From the NCBI GenBank assembly GCA_019187225.1, contig JABAQQ010000018.1, positions 1 to 64,000 of the forward strand: DNA of 64,000 bases, read 5' to 3'. The notes under the pieces were generated by a model. That model had not been told where the DNA came from, searched no databases, and saw only the letters and a list, made by a program, of their open reading frames with translations. Within the stretch, counting starts at the first letter, position 1, and every line of letters starts with the position of its first letter. Both the position numbers and the translations under genes were made by a program. This DNA comes from Saprospiraceae bacterium. Its GTDB lineage: Bacteria > Bacteroidota > Bacteroidia > Chitinophagales > Saprospiraceae. Of this stretch, positions 1 through 8,434 are shown in pieces.

Positions 1-106
1 CGAACGATTTTCGATCGCCTTGAACCTCAACCCAACCGAAATTAAAAACAACCCTAAAATCAAAGAACTCTTATTTTCAACTACTTATGTCCAAATGGCC
101 GCTTGA
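1..106 (+). CDS. C-terminal tail of an unidentified protein (partial, tentative)
   Basis: One plus-strand frame is open from the window edge to a TGA at 104-106 and would encode about 34 C-terminal residues ending in VQMAA. It ends one base before the stop of the minus-strand GHKL gene, a tight convergent arrangement. The stretch is short enough to be open by chance (roughly one in five) and I recognise no family in it. It is reported only because it would explain what lies past the end of the dnd operon. Confidence 0.3.
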   Translation, partial: ERFSIALNLNPTEIKNNPKIKELLFSTTYVQMAA

Positions 107-107
107 T

Positions 108-617
108 TTATTCACGAACCATTGTTACAACAATGACAGTACCATCCTCGTCCTTTCCATTTAGAAATTCCCCTCCACCTCGATAATCAAAATCCCAATT
201 CACTTCATCCGTACTCCACTCGTTGACATCCACTTCCACCGTAAAATGGTCTTTCCCACATTTGGATTCAACCTTAAAGTATTCCCCAATTTTAAACAAA
301 GCCCTTTTCATACCTACCCCGAATCTTCCAACAGAATGGTCAACGTCCTTTCTACCTTTGGGGCGACCAAAGCGAAAAGCATATTCGCAGGCTGTTTCAA
401 GAGAAAACCCTCCGCAATTGTCACTTATCTTGAATTGGTCGGGTGATACTTCTAAACGAATCCATAAATCAGAGAAATCTTCAGTTGGACGTTTGATGAG
501 TGCGCCATCAATGCTATTGTCGGTGAGGTCAATAATTGCATGCTCAAGACGAATATCCCGGGTGAGCATATCAATGAAAAATTCTTTTGTTGGATTAGCG
601 TTGACTTTACCTTCCAT
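108..617 (-). CDS. GHKL (Hsp90-like) ATPase domain protein, probably truncated
   Basis: The 169 residues form little more than one Bergerat-fold ATP-binding domain. The N box reads EHAIIDLTDNSIDGA (residues 25-39), the G1 box ISDNCGGF (about 64-71) and the G2 box HSVGRFGVGMKRALFKIG (94-111). The protein stops just after the last strand of the fold (GTVIVVTMVRE). From memory of the family, relatives that begin with a similar NPTKxFFxxMLTRDI segment are about 450-600 residues long and continue into a transducer region that is missing here. No frame beyond the stop restores it. The gene starts 26 bp after the dndE-ATPase stop on the same strand, so it is probably co-transcribed with the dnd genes. 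It could be a remnant, or a stand-alone ATPase working with the phosphorothioation genes. The fold is certain and the role is not. Confidence 0.7.
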   Translation of the reverse strand: MEGKVNANPTKEFFIDMLTRDIRLEHAIIDLTDNSIDGALIKRPTEDFSDLWIRLEVSPDQFKISDNCGGFSLETACEYAFRFGRPKGRKDVDHSVGRFGVGMKRALFKIGEYFKVESKCGKDHFTVEVDVNEWSTDEVNWDFDYRGGGEFLNGKDEDGTVIVVTMVRE

Positions 618-643
618 AAGAATCTGATTTTAAGTTCATTAAA

Positions 644-2167
644 TTATTTGCACAACTCCCCCAACGCCACCTTTTTCTCCCATAGCAAATATCCCTCCCC
701 CCGATTTAATTTCCCCACTTCCCGTAGCAAGTCTTTCGCTTGAGCAGTACTGAGACTGAATTTTTGCTCCAAAAACCGGTGCGACTGGGGCTTACAACCG
801 AGCACAATGGGAAATTCAAGCAGTTCAAGAAAGTCGAAGTTGGAGGTATTGTAATCGTCGGGCGATTGGGATGCCAGCACCACCGCACCGCCCATAGAGC
901 GAATTTCGCGAATCATGGTTTCCAGTACTTTGGCGCGTTTGGGAACGCCGAGAAAATTGTGCGCTTCGTCAATCACTACAACCGTGCGGATTTTTCTGGC
1001 GCCGTGTTGTTCGTCGTAAGGCGCGTCGCCGAGGCGTTTCAATTCTTCAAATACTTTATCCAAAATCAGAAAACAGACCAAGTCTTTTCGCTCTATTTGA
1101 TGCAAATCTACAATGGTGGTGCGGTTCCACCAAGTCTGCCAGATGGGTTCCTGTGCACTGGCAAAGTAATGTTGCTCTACGAGTGGCCGCAGGATGGAAG
1201 TAAGCGTATCTGGCTTGCGGATGATTTGTTGTACTTCTTCGCGCACAGTAGCGAAGTCTGGGTAAGGGGCGTTATTTTGATATGCGGCTAAAATAGCATT
1301 GTAAAGAGTGTCTTCCTGTACCTTTCCAAAACTGGCTTCAACATTTTTGAAAGTGCCGACGATTTTTTCTGCTTTCGCACGCTGTTCAGCCTCGGAATGT
1401 GCAGCATCGGCGAATATGTTGAGTGGGAGGGGCTGGCGTTTGACATCAATCACAGTTGCACGTGTATCGTTGACGAACTGCCGGTCGCCAGCGATATCTC
1501 CCTTAGCATAATCGAAAATCAAAAAATGGGTTTCATATCGGGTGTTTTGTCGCACTTGTCGGAGCAAGTGCTTCAGGAAATAAGTTTTGCCAGAACCGGA
1601 ACCACCCATGATGCCGAAATGTGGGTTGTTTGCTGTGTTTATTGCATATTCAATTTCCTTTTTGGTATCTTTTTGCAAACCAATACGAACTGAAAGAATT
1701 GGGGAGTCAGATTGAGCAAAAGGCAATGTAAATTCCGCTGAATCGCTGATCATAAGGTGGTTGCGGGCGTTGTTGGCAAGCGCAACGAGATAATCGTATC
1801 CTTTTAGTTTTTCCGTTTCGCGATACATCAGCCAAAGACCATGTTCTACATGTCGGGTGAGCAAATCCACATATTCTTCATCGTTGATAGAGCGTTGGTA
1901 GCGTTGCGCGACAATAGCGCGGAAATACAATCCCTGCTGCTGCTCGAAAATAAACAGGTTGGGTTGTTCGCCACCCTTTTCTGCTTTGGCCTTTTGTAAA
2001 ATCTCAGCATCTTTTTCTTCGAAAACCGGTTCACGGCCAGTTTGAATCGAACGCCCGAAAGCAATACGCATCGGCACATAGTTGGGCTGTGCGAAGAGAT
2101 TGAGACGGCTTTTCACATTTTTTAAATAGTAAGAAGCCAAGTCGGAAAGGCGGATGCGGTCAGTCAT
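644..2167 (-). CDS. dndE: DndE domain fused to HerA/FtsK-like ATPase (DNA phosphorothioation)
   Basis: Residues 1 to about 125 resemble DndE, the small nicked-DNA-binding protein of DNA phosphorothioation: RIRLSDLASYYLKNVKSRL at the N-terminus and a DLLTRHVEHGL helix near 101-111. Stand-alone DndE is about 110-130 residues. Here it continues into a P-loop NTPase of about 380 residues with Walker A GGSGSGKT (188-195), Walker B VVVIDEAHNFLG and a sensor-like VVLASQSPDDY, typical of HerA/VirB4-like DNA translocases. The gene lies 11 bp after dndD on the same strand. The fusion suggests that the DNA-binding step of sulfur incorporation is coupled to ATP-driven movement on DNA; that is inference. 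DndE-ATPase fusions may already be known in other genomes, and I could not check. Confidence 0.8.
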   Translation of the reverse strand: MTDRIRLSDLASYYLKNVKSRLNLFAQPNYVPMRIAFGRSIQTGREPVFEEKDAEILQKAKAEKGGEQPNLFIFEQQQGLYFRAIVAQRYQRSINDEEYVDLLTRHVEHGLWLMYRETEKLKGYDYLVALANNARNHLMISDSAEFTLPFAQSDSPILSVRIGLQKDTKKEIEYAINTANNPHFGIMGGSGSGKTYFLKHLLRQVRQNTRYETHFLIFDYAKGDIAGDRQFVNDTRATVIDVKRQPLPLNIFADAAHSEAEQRAKAEKIVGTFKNVEASFGKVQEDTLYNAILAAYQNNAPYPDFATVREEVQQIIRKPDTLTSILRPLVEQHYFASAQEPIWQTWWNRTTIVDLHQIERKDLVCFLILDKVFEELKRLGDAPYDEQHGARKIRTVVVIDEAHNFLGVPKRAKVLETMIREIRSMGGAVVLASQSPDDYNTSNFDFLELLEFPIVLGCKPQSHRFLEQKFSLSTAQAKDLLREVGKLNRGEGYLLWEKKVALGELCK

Positions 2168-2178
2168 GGCGATTGGGT

Positions 2179-4263
2179 TCAGTTTTGGAGGATTTTACGT
2201 TGTTGCTTACCGTTTGCGAAAGGATAACCATCGCGAAAGACGGTTTCGCCCTCCACATTCTCAACGGCAATTTCACGAGCCACATGCGGCTTCAGCAAAG
2301 TGTAATATTCTTCCACGATTTCTTCATCCTGTGAAAGGATAAGAACCTGATGGCTGGCGGCTGGAAAATATTGAGTCGCCAGATTGCGCCGGTGAATACT
2401 GTCCAAGCGGCCAAAAGGAGTGTCAATAATAATAGGCACATTTTTACCAGACACTGCGACCAAAGCCGAAAGCAGAGAAATGGCGTAGATTTCTTTCTCC
2501 CCAGCCGAGAGTTTAGTTTTGTCTATTTCATTGCCATCTGCACCAAAAAGTTTGACCTCAAAGTTTTTCTCCGGAAGAATTTGCACTCGCTGGATTAACT
2601 CAGGTTTGTGCGTCAACTGAATCCACATCCAAAGGATTTGGCGCTGGAGTTCTTCTGTTTTTGAGGCTTGCAGGCGTTTTTGATAATCTTTGATGGCACT
2701 TTGCAACCGGTCGCAATATTCGATTTGTGCGCGGTACCGATTGTTGGCAGCTGCTTTTTTCTCCCAATTTGTCGCTTCGCGGCGGGCTACCTCGATGGCT
2801 TTTTTATTAACTTCAATGCGGTTCTGATAGTCTTGGACTTGGCCTCTTTGGATGCCAATCTCTTCCGACAGATGTTTAATGCGGTCGAAGAGTTTTAAGG
2901 TCTCTTCACTGTTGCCGCCAGAACGGATGTTTGTTTGCGAAATTCGTTGCAAGTCAACTTCAATTTCTTTCAGGCGGTCAGTGATTGTGTTGAGTTGACT
3001 AACTTCTGTGCTGCTTTGTAAGCCTGTAAAAAATATTCGTACTTTTTCTGCTTGTTCAGGGCGGAGGTTATGAATAACTGGTACCCCCTCTTCAGAATCC
3101 AGTTCTGCACCAAATAGGCCTCGCAGTGCTGCATCAATTTTCATCTCAAAATAACGCCTGATACCGCCATTCATGGAGAAAGACGGCGGCGGATCATTGT
3201 CAAATACCTCATCAATGATGGACTGGATTTTAGGCTCGACTTCGGCTTGGGCTGCGCGAATTTGCTCGGCTTTTCGCTCCGACTCTACTTGTTGCAACAA
3301 GTCATCAAATAATGCACTCGACAAAAGGAAAGGAAGGTTGTCCTTGGTCAGGTCAAAATAAGTTTTTTCAAGCATCTCTTTCTCTTGTTGCAACCTATCT
3401 TTTTCAACCAAAAATGATTCGCGGCTGTCAGCTTTGATACGAGTGATGCGGTGCGTTTCATGTTCAAGACGTTCAACCTCTAATTGTTTTTCTTCTATCT
3501 CGTCGCGGAGATTGCTGATAGCCAGCTGCCAAGATTCTATTTCTTTCTGTAAACGGCGTTCCTCAGCTTGTTTTTCTTCATAACGGTTTTGCGCGTCCTC
3601 GCTTTCCGAAAATTCTTTGAACATCCGCTGTTTTACGGTTTTCAAATCATCTACAAGGGTTCCGTATAGATTGATGCCTAAAACATCCTTTAAAGATTTG
3701 GCAAATTCAGCATCCGAGTCTGATGCAAAATCCTGAATTTTCTCGCCATCAAAAAAGAAAAATTGAGATACCTCGTAAGGAAGCAAGGACCGAATCAGGT
3801 CTCCGTATTCGCTTTCCGATACTTCTTCAATAGGGTTCCCGTTTTCTAAAATTTCCGAAGTTTCTACAAATTCGTTGAAACCTGAACCAGATTTAAAATG
3901 CCAAATGCGGCGAATACTGATGTCCCGGCCTATGTTGCTGAAAATCGGTACTTCTTTAAGCAGGATTTCAACTGACATTTTTGCTGTTGGGTCGTTGACT
4001 GCTTTTACCTTATTATTCAGCAAGGAGGTTATGTAGGCTTGATAATTTTCGCCTTTTGCGCCACGTGTAGGGTATAAATTGCTTGCGCCCTGGCCATAAA
4101 AACAAAGAAAAACGGATTCCAATATAGTAGTTTTACCTGCTCCGTTTACCCCGCCGAACAACACAACATTTTTCTCTCTCGATAGGCCTGTTTCCAAACC
4201 TTCAAGAGAAGTTTTTCCATAAAAACTTTTAAAATTCTCCCATCGTATTGCACTTATAATCAT
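2179..4263 (-). CDS. dndD: DndD, SMC/Rad50-like ATPase of DNA phosphorothioation
   Basis: This 694-residue protein has the split ABC-ATPase layout of SMC proteins. Walker A is GGVNGAGKTT (37-46). A long charged coiled coil fills the middle (rich in E/K/R/Q, roughly 215-520). The signature is LSAGEKEIYAIS and Walker B is VPIIIDTPFGRLD. DndD usually has about 650-700 residues. It is thought to provide ATP-dependent DNA nicking or conformational work during replacement of a non-bridging phosphate oxygen by sulfur. Its start overlaps the dndC stop by 4 bp (ATGA), which points to translational coupling. Identity rests on this architecture and on the dndC/dndE neighbours. Confidence 0.9.
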   Translation of the reverse strand: MIISAIRWENFKSFYGKTSLEGLETGLSREKNVVLFGGVNGAGKTTILESVFLCFYGQGASNLYPTRGAKGENYQAYITSLLNNKVKAVNDPTAKMSVEILLKEVPIFSNIGRDISIRRIWHFKSGSGFNEFVETSEILENGNPIEEVSESEYGDLIRSLLPYEVSQFFFFDGEKIQDFASDSDAEFAKSLKDVLGINLYGTLVDDLKTVKQRMFKEFSESEDAQNRYEEKQAEERRLQKEIESWQLAISNLRDEIEEKQLEVERLEHETHRITRIKADSRESFLVEKDRLQQEKEMLEKTYFDLTKDNLPFLLSSALFDDLLQQVESERKAEQIRAAQAEVEPKIQSIIDEVFDNDPPPSFSMNGGIRRYFEMKIDAALRGLFGAELDSEEGVPVIHNLRPEQAEKVRIFFTGLQSSTEVSQLNTITDRLKEIEVDLQRISQTNIRSGGNSEETLKLFDRIKHLSEEIGIQRGQVQDYQNRIEVNKKAIEVARREATNWEKKAAANNRYRAQIEYCDRLQSAIKDYQKRLQASKTEELQRQILWMWIQLTHKPELIQRVQILPEKNFEVKLFGADGNEIDKTKLSAGEKEIYAISLLSALVAVSGKNVPIIIDTPFGRLDSIHRRNLATQYFPAASHQVLILSQDEEIVEEYYTLLKPHVAREIAVENVEGETVFRDGYPFANGKQQRKILQN

Positions 4264-5624
4264 TTGGGAAGCGAGTTTTCAATAGTAAATTTCTCAATTT
4301 TTTTAAAAATATCATCGAAAATATTGCGTCTTTTCAGAAAGGAGGCGTATTCCTTTTCTGTCAGCATCAATTCCTGAATGTGATTGGGATTGACTTCGTG
4401 TTCGTAAGCAACTTCCCGGAGCAAGGTTTGTTCCTCCTCGTCGCGCTGCAAACGTTTGTCATTTTCCATAATTGCAAGCGGTTTTTGTTTGACGCGTTGG
4501 TAAATATCGGACACACGATGTTTGAAATTGCCGTCGTAATTCCATTGTAATTGAATTGCTGAAAGTTCGGGCCGGCTGATGATTTCCTGTCCCGTTTCTA
4601 CTTCAGCCTGCAACAATCTTTCCAATATTTCAGCCCGGGTATCAAAATTAAAGGGGCCGAGATGTCCAATTCGGTTGAGTCGGTCAATGGGCATCCGGAC
4701 GCTCTCATCGTTCCGCACCTCCTGCAAATAATCTCGAAAATCGAGTAAAGGCTGCATCCATTCCTCTCCGTTTTCGATCAGGTTTTCCATGCTTTTATCG
4801 CGATTGACGACGGTACAAACCCAGCACCCGAAACGCGAATTGCCACAACTCGCCGTGGAAGTATCAATTACTAAGGGACATTCTGCAGCATTATCGGAAG
4901 CGTTGCGATACATTGCTGCTAAATTGCGATTGTTGCCGCCCCAAAAAGATGGAACAGCCATCAAGTATTCCCATACTTCAGCTGTCGTGAGGTCAGTGAT
5001 TGGAGCGTACATCCAAGAATTTGGGAGCGAGTGCTTTCGAACTTTGCTGTTGCCCGAAATCTCTTGTAAATCGTATTTTTCAATTGAACGTGAGCGATTG
5101 GACGATTCCGCTTTGCGAGTCCCTAATACGACTAAGGCTTTTCCTAAACGGCTCACTTGTTGCTTGATATAGTCATTTGTCGGTGTAATTTTCATGCGTT
5201 CTGTACACCAACGGAAGAATCTGTTCGGTGAGGGATAGCCTTTGCCTATCAAATTGATCCAAAAACGATCCTCAATTTTAGGCACTACTTTCGTCACCAC
5301 AAACAATTCTGGTTGGTGTGAGAAAAGAATTACCTTGCCAGCCTTTTCAATTAATGCTAATTGTTTATCAATGTAATTAGCGACCGCCGGGTTTTCCACC
5401 AGCGTGTCGTTGCTCAATACATGGACTTCTTTAACAAGTTTATCTTTAGGTAATTTCGCAAGAGCAAAAAGTGTCATTTGAAGTACGGCGGTTGAGTCTT
5501 TTCCGCCGGAATAACCAACGACCCAAGGCGTGTCGTCAGAGCAATATAAGTCTTGAATTTCCCGCATAATTTGGCGGGTCTTTTCAATAAGTAAGGACGG
5601 TGCAGGTTCTTGTACTTCGAGCAT
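4260..5624 (-). CDS. dndC: DndC, PAPS-reductase-like sulfur-transfer enzyme of DNA phosphorothioation
   Basis: The PP-loop SGGKDS (39-44) is the ATP-pyrophosphatase motif of PAPS-reductase-like enzymes. Cysteines at 249, 260, 267 and 270 (C-x10-C-x6-C-x2-C, within SCGNSRFGCWVC) fit the [4Fe-4S] ligands of DndC. The family activates target DNA by adenylation and passes sulfur to the backbone; sulfur normally comes from the cysteine desulfurase DndA or a host IscS. The protein has 454 residues, somewhat shorter than many DndC proteins. It is first in a four-gene minus-strand operon. No dndA or dndB lies upstream, because the next gene is a plus-strand permease. Base composition is lower in GC than the permease region next door, consistent with an acquired island. 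Confidence 0.92.
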   Translation of the reverse strand: MLEVQEPAPSLLIEKTRQIMREIQDLYCSDDTPWVVGYSGGKDSTAVLQMTLFALAKLPKDKLVKEVHVLSNDTLVENPAVANYIDKQLALIEKAGKVILFSHQPELFVVTKVVPKIEDRFWINLIGKGYPSPNRFFRWCTERMKITPTNDYIKQQVSRLGKALVVLGTRKAESSNRSRSIEKYDLQEISGNSKVRKHSLPNSWMYAPITDLTTAEVWEYLMAVPSFWGGNNRNLAAMYRNASDNAAECPLVIDTSTASCGNSRFGCWVCTVVNRDKSMENLIENGEEWMQPLLDFRDYLQEVRNDESVRMPIDRLNRIGHLGPFNFDTRAEILERLLQAEVETGQEIISRPELSAIQLQWNYDGNFKHRVSDIYQRVKQKPLAIMENDKRLQRDEEEQTLLREVAYEHEVNPNHIQELMLTEKEYASFLKRRNIFDDIFKKIEKFTIENSLPK

Positions 5625-5628
5625 TAGG

Positions 5629-5709
5629 CAAAGGTAAAAATTCTATTTGGTTAAAATCATCGCTTCCCACAACAACGAGTGCGCGAAATTGGACACCGCA
5701 TGCGGTATC
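5629..5709 (-). promoter_or_regulatory. Putative dnd operon promoter and 18-bp dyad
   Basis: Read on the minus strand, TACCTTTG (5629-5636) matches the Bacteroidota -7 element TAnnTTTG. It lies only 4 nt before the dndC ATG, so transcription from it would be leaderless or begin inside the gene. About 60 bp further upstream an 18-bp dyad (5692-5709, core ACCGCATGCGGT) has one mismatched pair. It is a candidate operator. DndB, the usual repressor, is absent from the window. Confidence 0.35.
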
Positions 5710-5744
5710 ATACAGTGTATTCGCCACGCCCAGCAGCCCTCCCC

Positions 5745-5851
5745 CGTCCGCTCCCGCACACCCCTCCGTCCGATACCGAACAACCCTCCGCGTCTTTTCC
5801 TTTTCTAAAAATATGAAAATCAACACATAAGCATTTCGGCACGCGGTATGG
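5745..5851 (+). promoter_or_regulatory. Regulatory module A: paired dyads plus sigma-54-like promoter
   Basis: Two 16-bp dyads, CGTCCGCTCCCGCACA (5745-5760) and CGTCCGATACCGAACA (5767-5782), are 22 bp apart start to start. A sigma-54-like element TTCGGCACGCGGTATGG follows at 5835-5851, its GG falling 56 bp after the second dyad. The first dyad is identical to one in the module at 43.8 kb. An AT-rich block with ATGAAAATCAAC lies just before the promoter, as in the sister modules. I infer enhancer sites for an NtrC-type activator with an RpoN promoter driving the permease at 5990. Confidence 0.65.
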
Positions 5852-5882
5852 GGTTACTTGACTTTGCTCAAGTTTAAAACCC
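5851..5882 (+). repeat. Small leader hairpin
   Basis: ACTTGA (5856-5861) and TCAAGT (5868-5873) pair around a 6-nt loop. GGGTT (5851-5855) and AACCC (5878-5882) can extend the stem across a bulge. It sits just after the putative sigma-54 promoter and before the large inverted repeat, so it would lie at or near the 5' end of the permease mRNA. Confidence 0.4.
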
Positions 5883-5884
5883 AC

Positions 5885-5979
5885 AACCTTCGTTGATACC
5901 CTTTATAAAAATCCCTTTTGCAATCATTCGTAACCACAGCAGTCCAAGGGGATTTTTACAAGGGGTATCAACGAAGGTT
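5885..5979. repeat. 95-bp inverted repeat in the permease leader
   Basis: A left arm at 5885-5920 and a right arm at 5945-5979 are inverted copies of about 35 nt with only a few mismatches, separated by a 24-nt loop. The outer ends are AACCTTCGTTGATACCC and its complement. The element ends 10 bp before the ATG at 5990, and the right arm contains the AAGGGG that could act as ribosome binding site. It could be a leader hairpin controlling translation or a small inserted palindromic element. I saw no second copy in the window. Confidence 0.75.
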
Positions 5980-5989
5980 TACATCACTG

Positions 5990-8392
5990 ATGATCCAAAG
6001 CTACTTCAAACCCGCCCTCCGCCATCTCCTGAAAAACGCCCGCACCACCGCGCTCAATGTCGCCGGCCTGGCGCTGGGTGTGGCCGTTTGCCTGACCGTT
6101 GCCGTGTGGCTGCAACGCGAAACTTCGTTCGACGATTTTCACCCCGACGCAGACCGGATTTTCCGGCTGACCAACACGTTCAAAAGCGAGAGCGAGTCTT
6201 TTTCGCAGGCCGGCTCGCAGTTTGCACACGGGGCATATCTGCCGCGCGAAGTGGCGCAGATCACCAATTCCTGCCGCGTTGTGGACGATCTGTTGCTGAT
6301 GAAAGCCAATGAAAAGCAGTTTTTTGAAGAATACGTGCTGACGGCGGACTCCAATTTCTTTCGCTTTTTCGGGTTCCGGCTTGTAGAAGGAGACCCGCAA
6401 ACGTGTTTGAACAGCGCGGACAAAATCGTTTTAACCGAAAAGACCGCCCGAAAATATTTCGGCTCTGAAAGTCCCATCGGCAAATCCGTGCAGGTGGACG
6501 AATACCAATTCAGTGTGGCGGGGGTGGCCGCCGACCCGCCGGAAAATTCGCACATCCAGTTTTCCGCGGTATGGCCTGTGACGCGCCTCGACCAGATCGC
6601 CCGCGCCGAATGGGGTGTCGCAAACGGGCTGGATGAAATGTGGCTGGGCGGCTGGCCAAATGTGTATCTGCGCCTGCAGGACCCCGCGCAGCGCGAAGCG
6701 GTGGAAGCCGAAGCCAATGCCGTGTGCCGCCGGCACAGCGGGGCGGAGCAGGACAGCAACAAAATGTCCTATACCTACCACCTGCAACCCCTGCGCGACA
6801 TTCACCTGAAATCGAAATTGCGCTACGACGCGCCGAACAACGGCTCGGAGTCGCTCGTGTGGGTATTTGCCGCGGTGGGATTGGCCGTTTTGTTGCTGGC
6901 TTGCATCAATTACATCAACCTCTCGACGGCAGGGGCGATGAGACGCGCCCGCGAAACGGCGGTGAAAAAAGTGGTCGGCGCGAGCCGGGGTTTCTTGACC
7001 GGACAATTTTTCAGCGAGGCGTTGCTGACTTCGGCGGCGGCAGTGGCGCTCGGTTGCGGGCTGTTCCGCCTGTTCATGCCTTCTTTTTCGCTGCTGACGG
7101 AACAGCAATACGACGTTTATCTTTCGCCGGAAAGGCTGGGCTGGCTGGCGGCATTTACGCTCGTCATCGCCGCACTGTCGGGGCTGTACCCCGCCGTTGC
7201 GCTATCGGGGTTTCAACCGGTGAGTGCCATGAAAGGCAATTTTTCCGGCAAAATGAGTGGCAATGTGCTGCGCAAAACACTGGTTGTCTTTCAGTTTTCT
7301 ATTTCCATCGCGCTGATTGCCGGTATTCTGATCATCCAACAACAGATGCATTTTATCGCCGGGAAAAACCTCGGCTACGGCAGCGAAGCAGTGGTCATGG
7401 TGCGGCATTACGGCAACCCGGAGGTGAACAGGCAATTCGGCGCGATGTACAACGAACTCAAAAAATCGCCTTATATCAAAAATGTCAGCCGCCACCAGCA
7501 GGCGCTCACGGGCGGGCTCGGCAACGGCTGGACGACGACGACCAACGGGCGGGGCGAGGAGGTTTCGACAAGCCTTTATCACCTGACGGTAGATCCTGAA
7601 TTTTTGGAAACCTACGGGATGCAGCTCGCCGCCGGGCGTTTTTTCTCCGGGCAGTTCCCGACCGACACAGCCAAAGCCTGCCTCGTGAACGAAGCCGCCG
7701 TACGCACTTTCGGCTGGGGCACACCCGAAAACGCGCTCGGCAAACAATTCGGCAAAGGAAACAACGCCAAAACGGTAGTAGGCGTGGTGCGCGATTTCCA
7801 TTTTGAAAATTTGCACAAACCCATCGAGCCGCTGCAACTTCATTTTGCCCGTTCGGGCGGCAGCATTTCCCTGAAAATGGAAGCGGCGCATTTGCCCGAC
7901 GCGATGGCACATTTGGAAAACACCTGGAAAACGATGTTTCCTGCCGTGCCGCTTAAACATCATTTTGTCAGCGACAACGTAGCCAAACAATACCTGACCG
8001 AAGCGCGGATGCAAAAAGTGCTCGGTGTGTTGTCGGGTATTTCCCTGTTGATCGCCTGCTTAGGGCTGTTCGGCCTGTCGGTTTTTATGGTCGAACGGCG
8101 GGTAAAAGAAGTGGGTGTACGGAAAGTTTTGGGCGCGTCGGTCGCGGGTATCACGGGTTTGCTGGCAAAAGATTTTTTGAAACTCGTTGCGGTGGCAATT
8201 TTGATCGCATCGCCCGTCGCTTATTATTTCATGCAAAAATGGCTCGCTGACTTTTCCTACCGCATTGATATTCAATGGTGGGTGTTCGCAGTAGCAGGAA
8301 CAGGAGCAGTAGCGGTGGCGTTTTTGACGGTGGGGTTTCAGAGTGTGAGAGCGGCGCTGGCAAATCCTGTTCAATCACTCCGAACCGAGTAA
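5990..8392 (+). CDS. MacB-core/FtsX-type ABC permease, copy 1
   Basis: This protein of 800 residues has the layout of the large Bacteroidota permeases: an N-terminal membrane helix (about 18-42), a periplasmic MacB-like core, an FtsX module of three helices around 285-420 (with ARETAVKKVVGASRG), a second core, and a C-terminal FtsX module (RVKEVGVRKVLGASVAGITG). It ends in ANPVQSLRTE, the usual C-terminus. Such proteins act with a separate LolD/MacB-like ATPase, often in lipoprotein, peptide or stress export; none is encoded nearby. The start MIQSYFKPALRHL at 5990 is chosen because it aligns with the N-termini of the sister permeases; an upstream start would begin inside the inverted repeat. 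Copy 2 follows after 42 bp. Confidence 0.88.
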   Translation: MIQSYFKPALRHLLKNARTTALNVAGLALGVAVCLTVAVWLQRETSFDDFHPDADRIFRLTNTFKSESESFSQAGSQFAHGAYLPREVAQITNSCRVVDDLLLMKANEKQFFEEYVLTADSNFFRFFGFRLVEGDPQTCLNSADKIVLTEKTARKYFGSESPIGKSVQVDEYQFSVAGVAADPPENSHIQFSAVWPVTRLDQIARAEWGVANGLDEMWLGGWPNVYLRLQDPAQREAVEAEANAVCRRHSGAEQDSNKMSYTYHLQPLRDIHLKSKLRYDAPNNGSESLVWVFAAVGLAVLLLACINYINLSTAGAMRRARETAVKKVVGASRGFLTGQFFSEALLTSAAAVALGCGLFRLFMPSFSLLTEQQYDVYLSPERLGWLAAFTLVIAALSGLYPAVALSGFQPVSAMKGNFSGKMSGNVLRKTLVVFQFSISIALIAGILIIQQQMHFIAGKNLGYGSEAVVMVRHYGNPEVNRQFGAMYNELKKSPYIKNVSRHQQALTGGLGNGWTTTTNGRGEEVSTSLYHLTVDPEFLETYGMQLAAGRFFSGQFPTDTAKACLVNEAAVRTFGWGTPENALGKQFGKGNNAKTVVGVVRDFHFENLHKPIEPLQLHFARSGGSISLKMEAAHLPDAMAHLENTWKTMFPAVPLKHHFVSDNVAKQYLTEARMQKVLGVLSGISLLIACLGLFGLSVFMVERRVKEVGVRKVLGASVAGITGLLAKDFLKLVAVAILIASPVAYYFMQKWLADFSYRIDIQWWVFAVAGTGAVAVAFLTVGFQSVRAALANPVQSLRTE

Positions 8393-8434
8393 CAATCCAA
8401 CTGAAAACGATATTGTACAGCAAACTAAACGATC

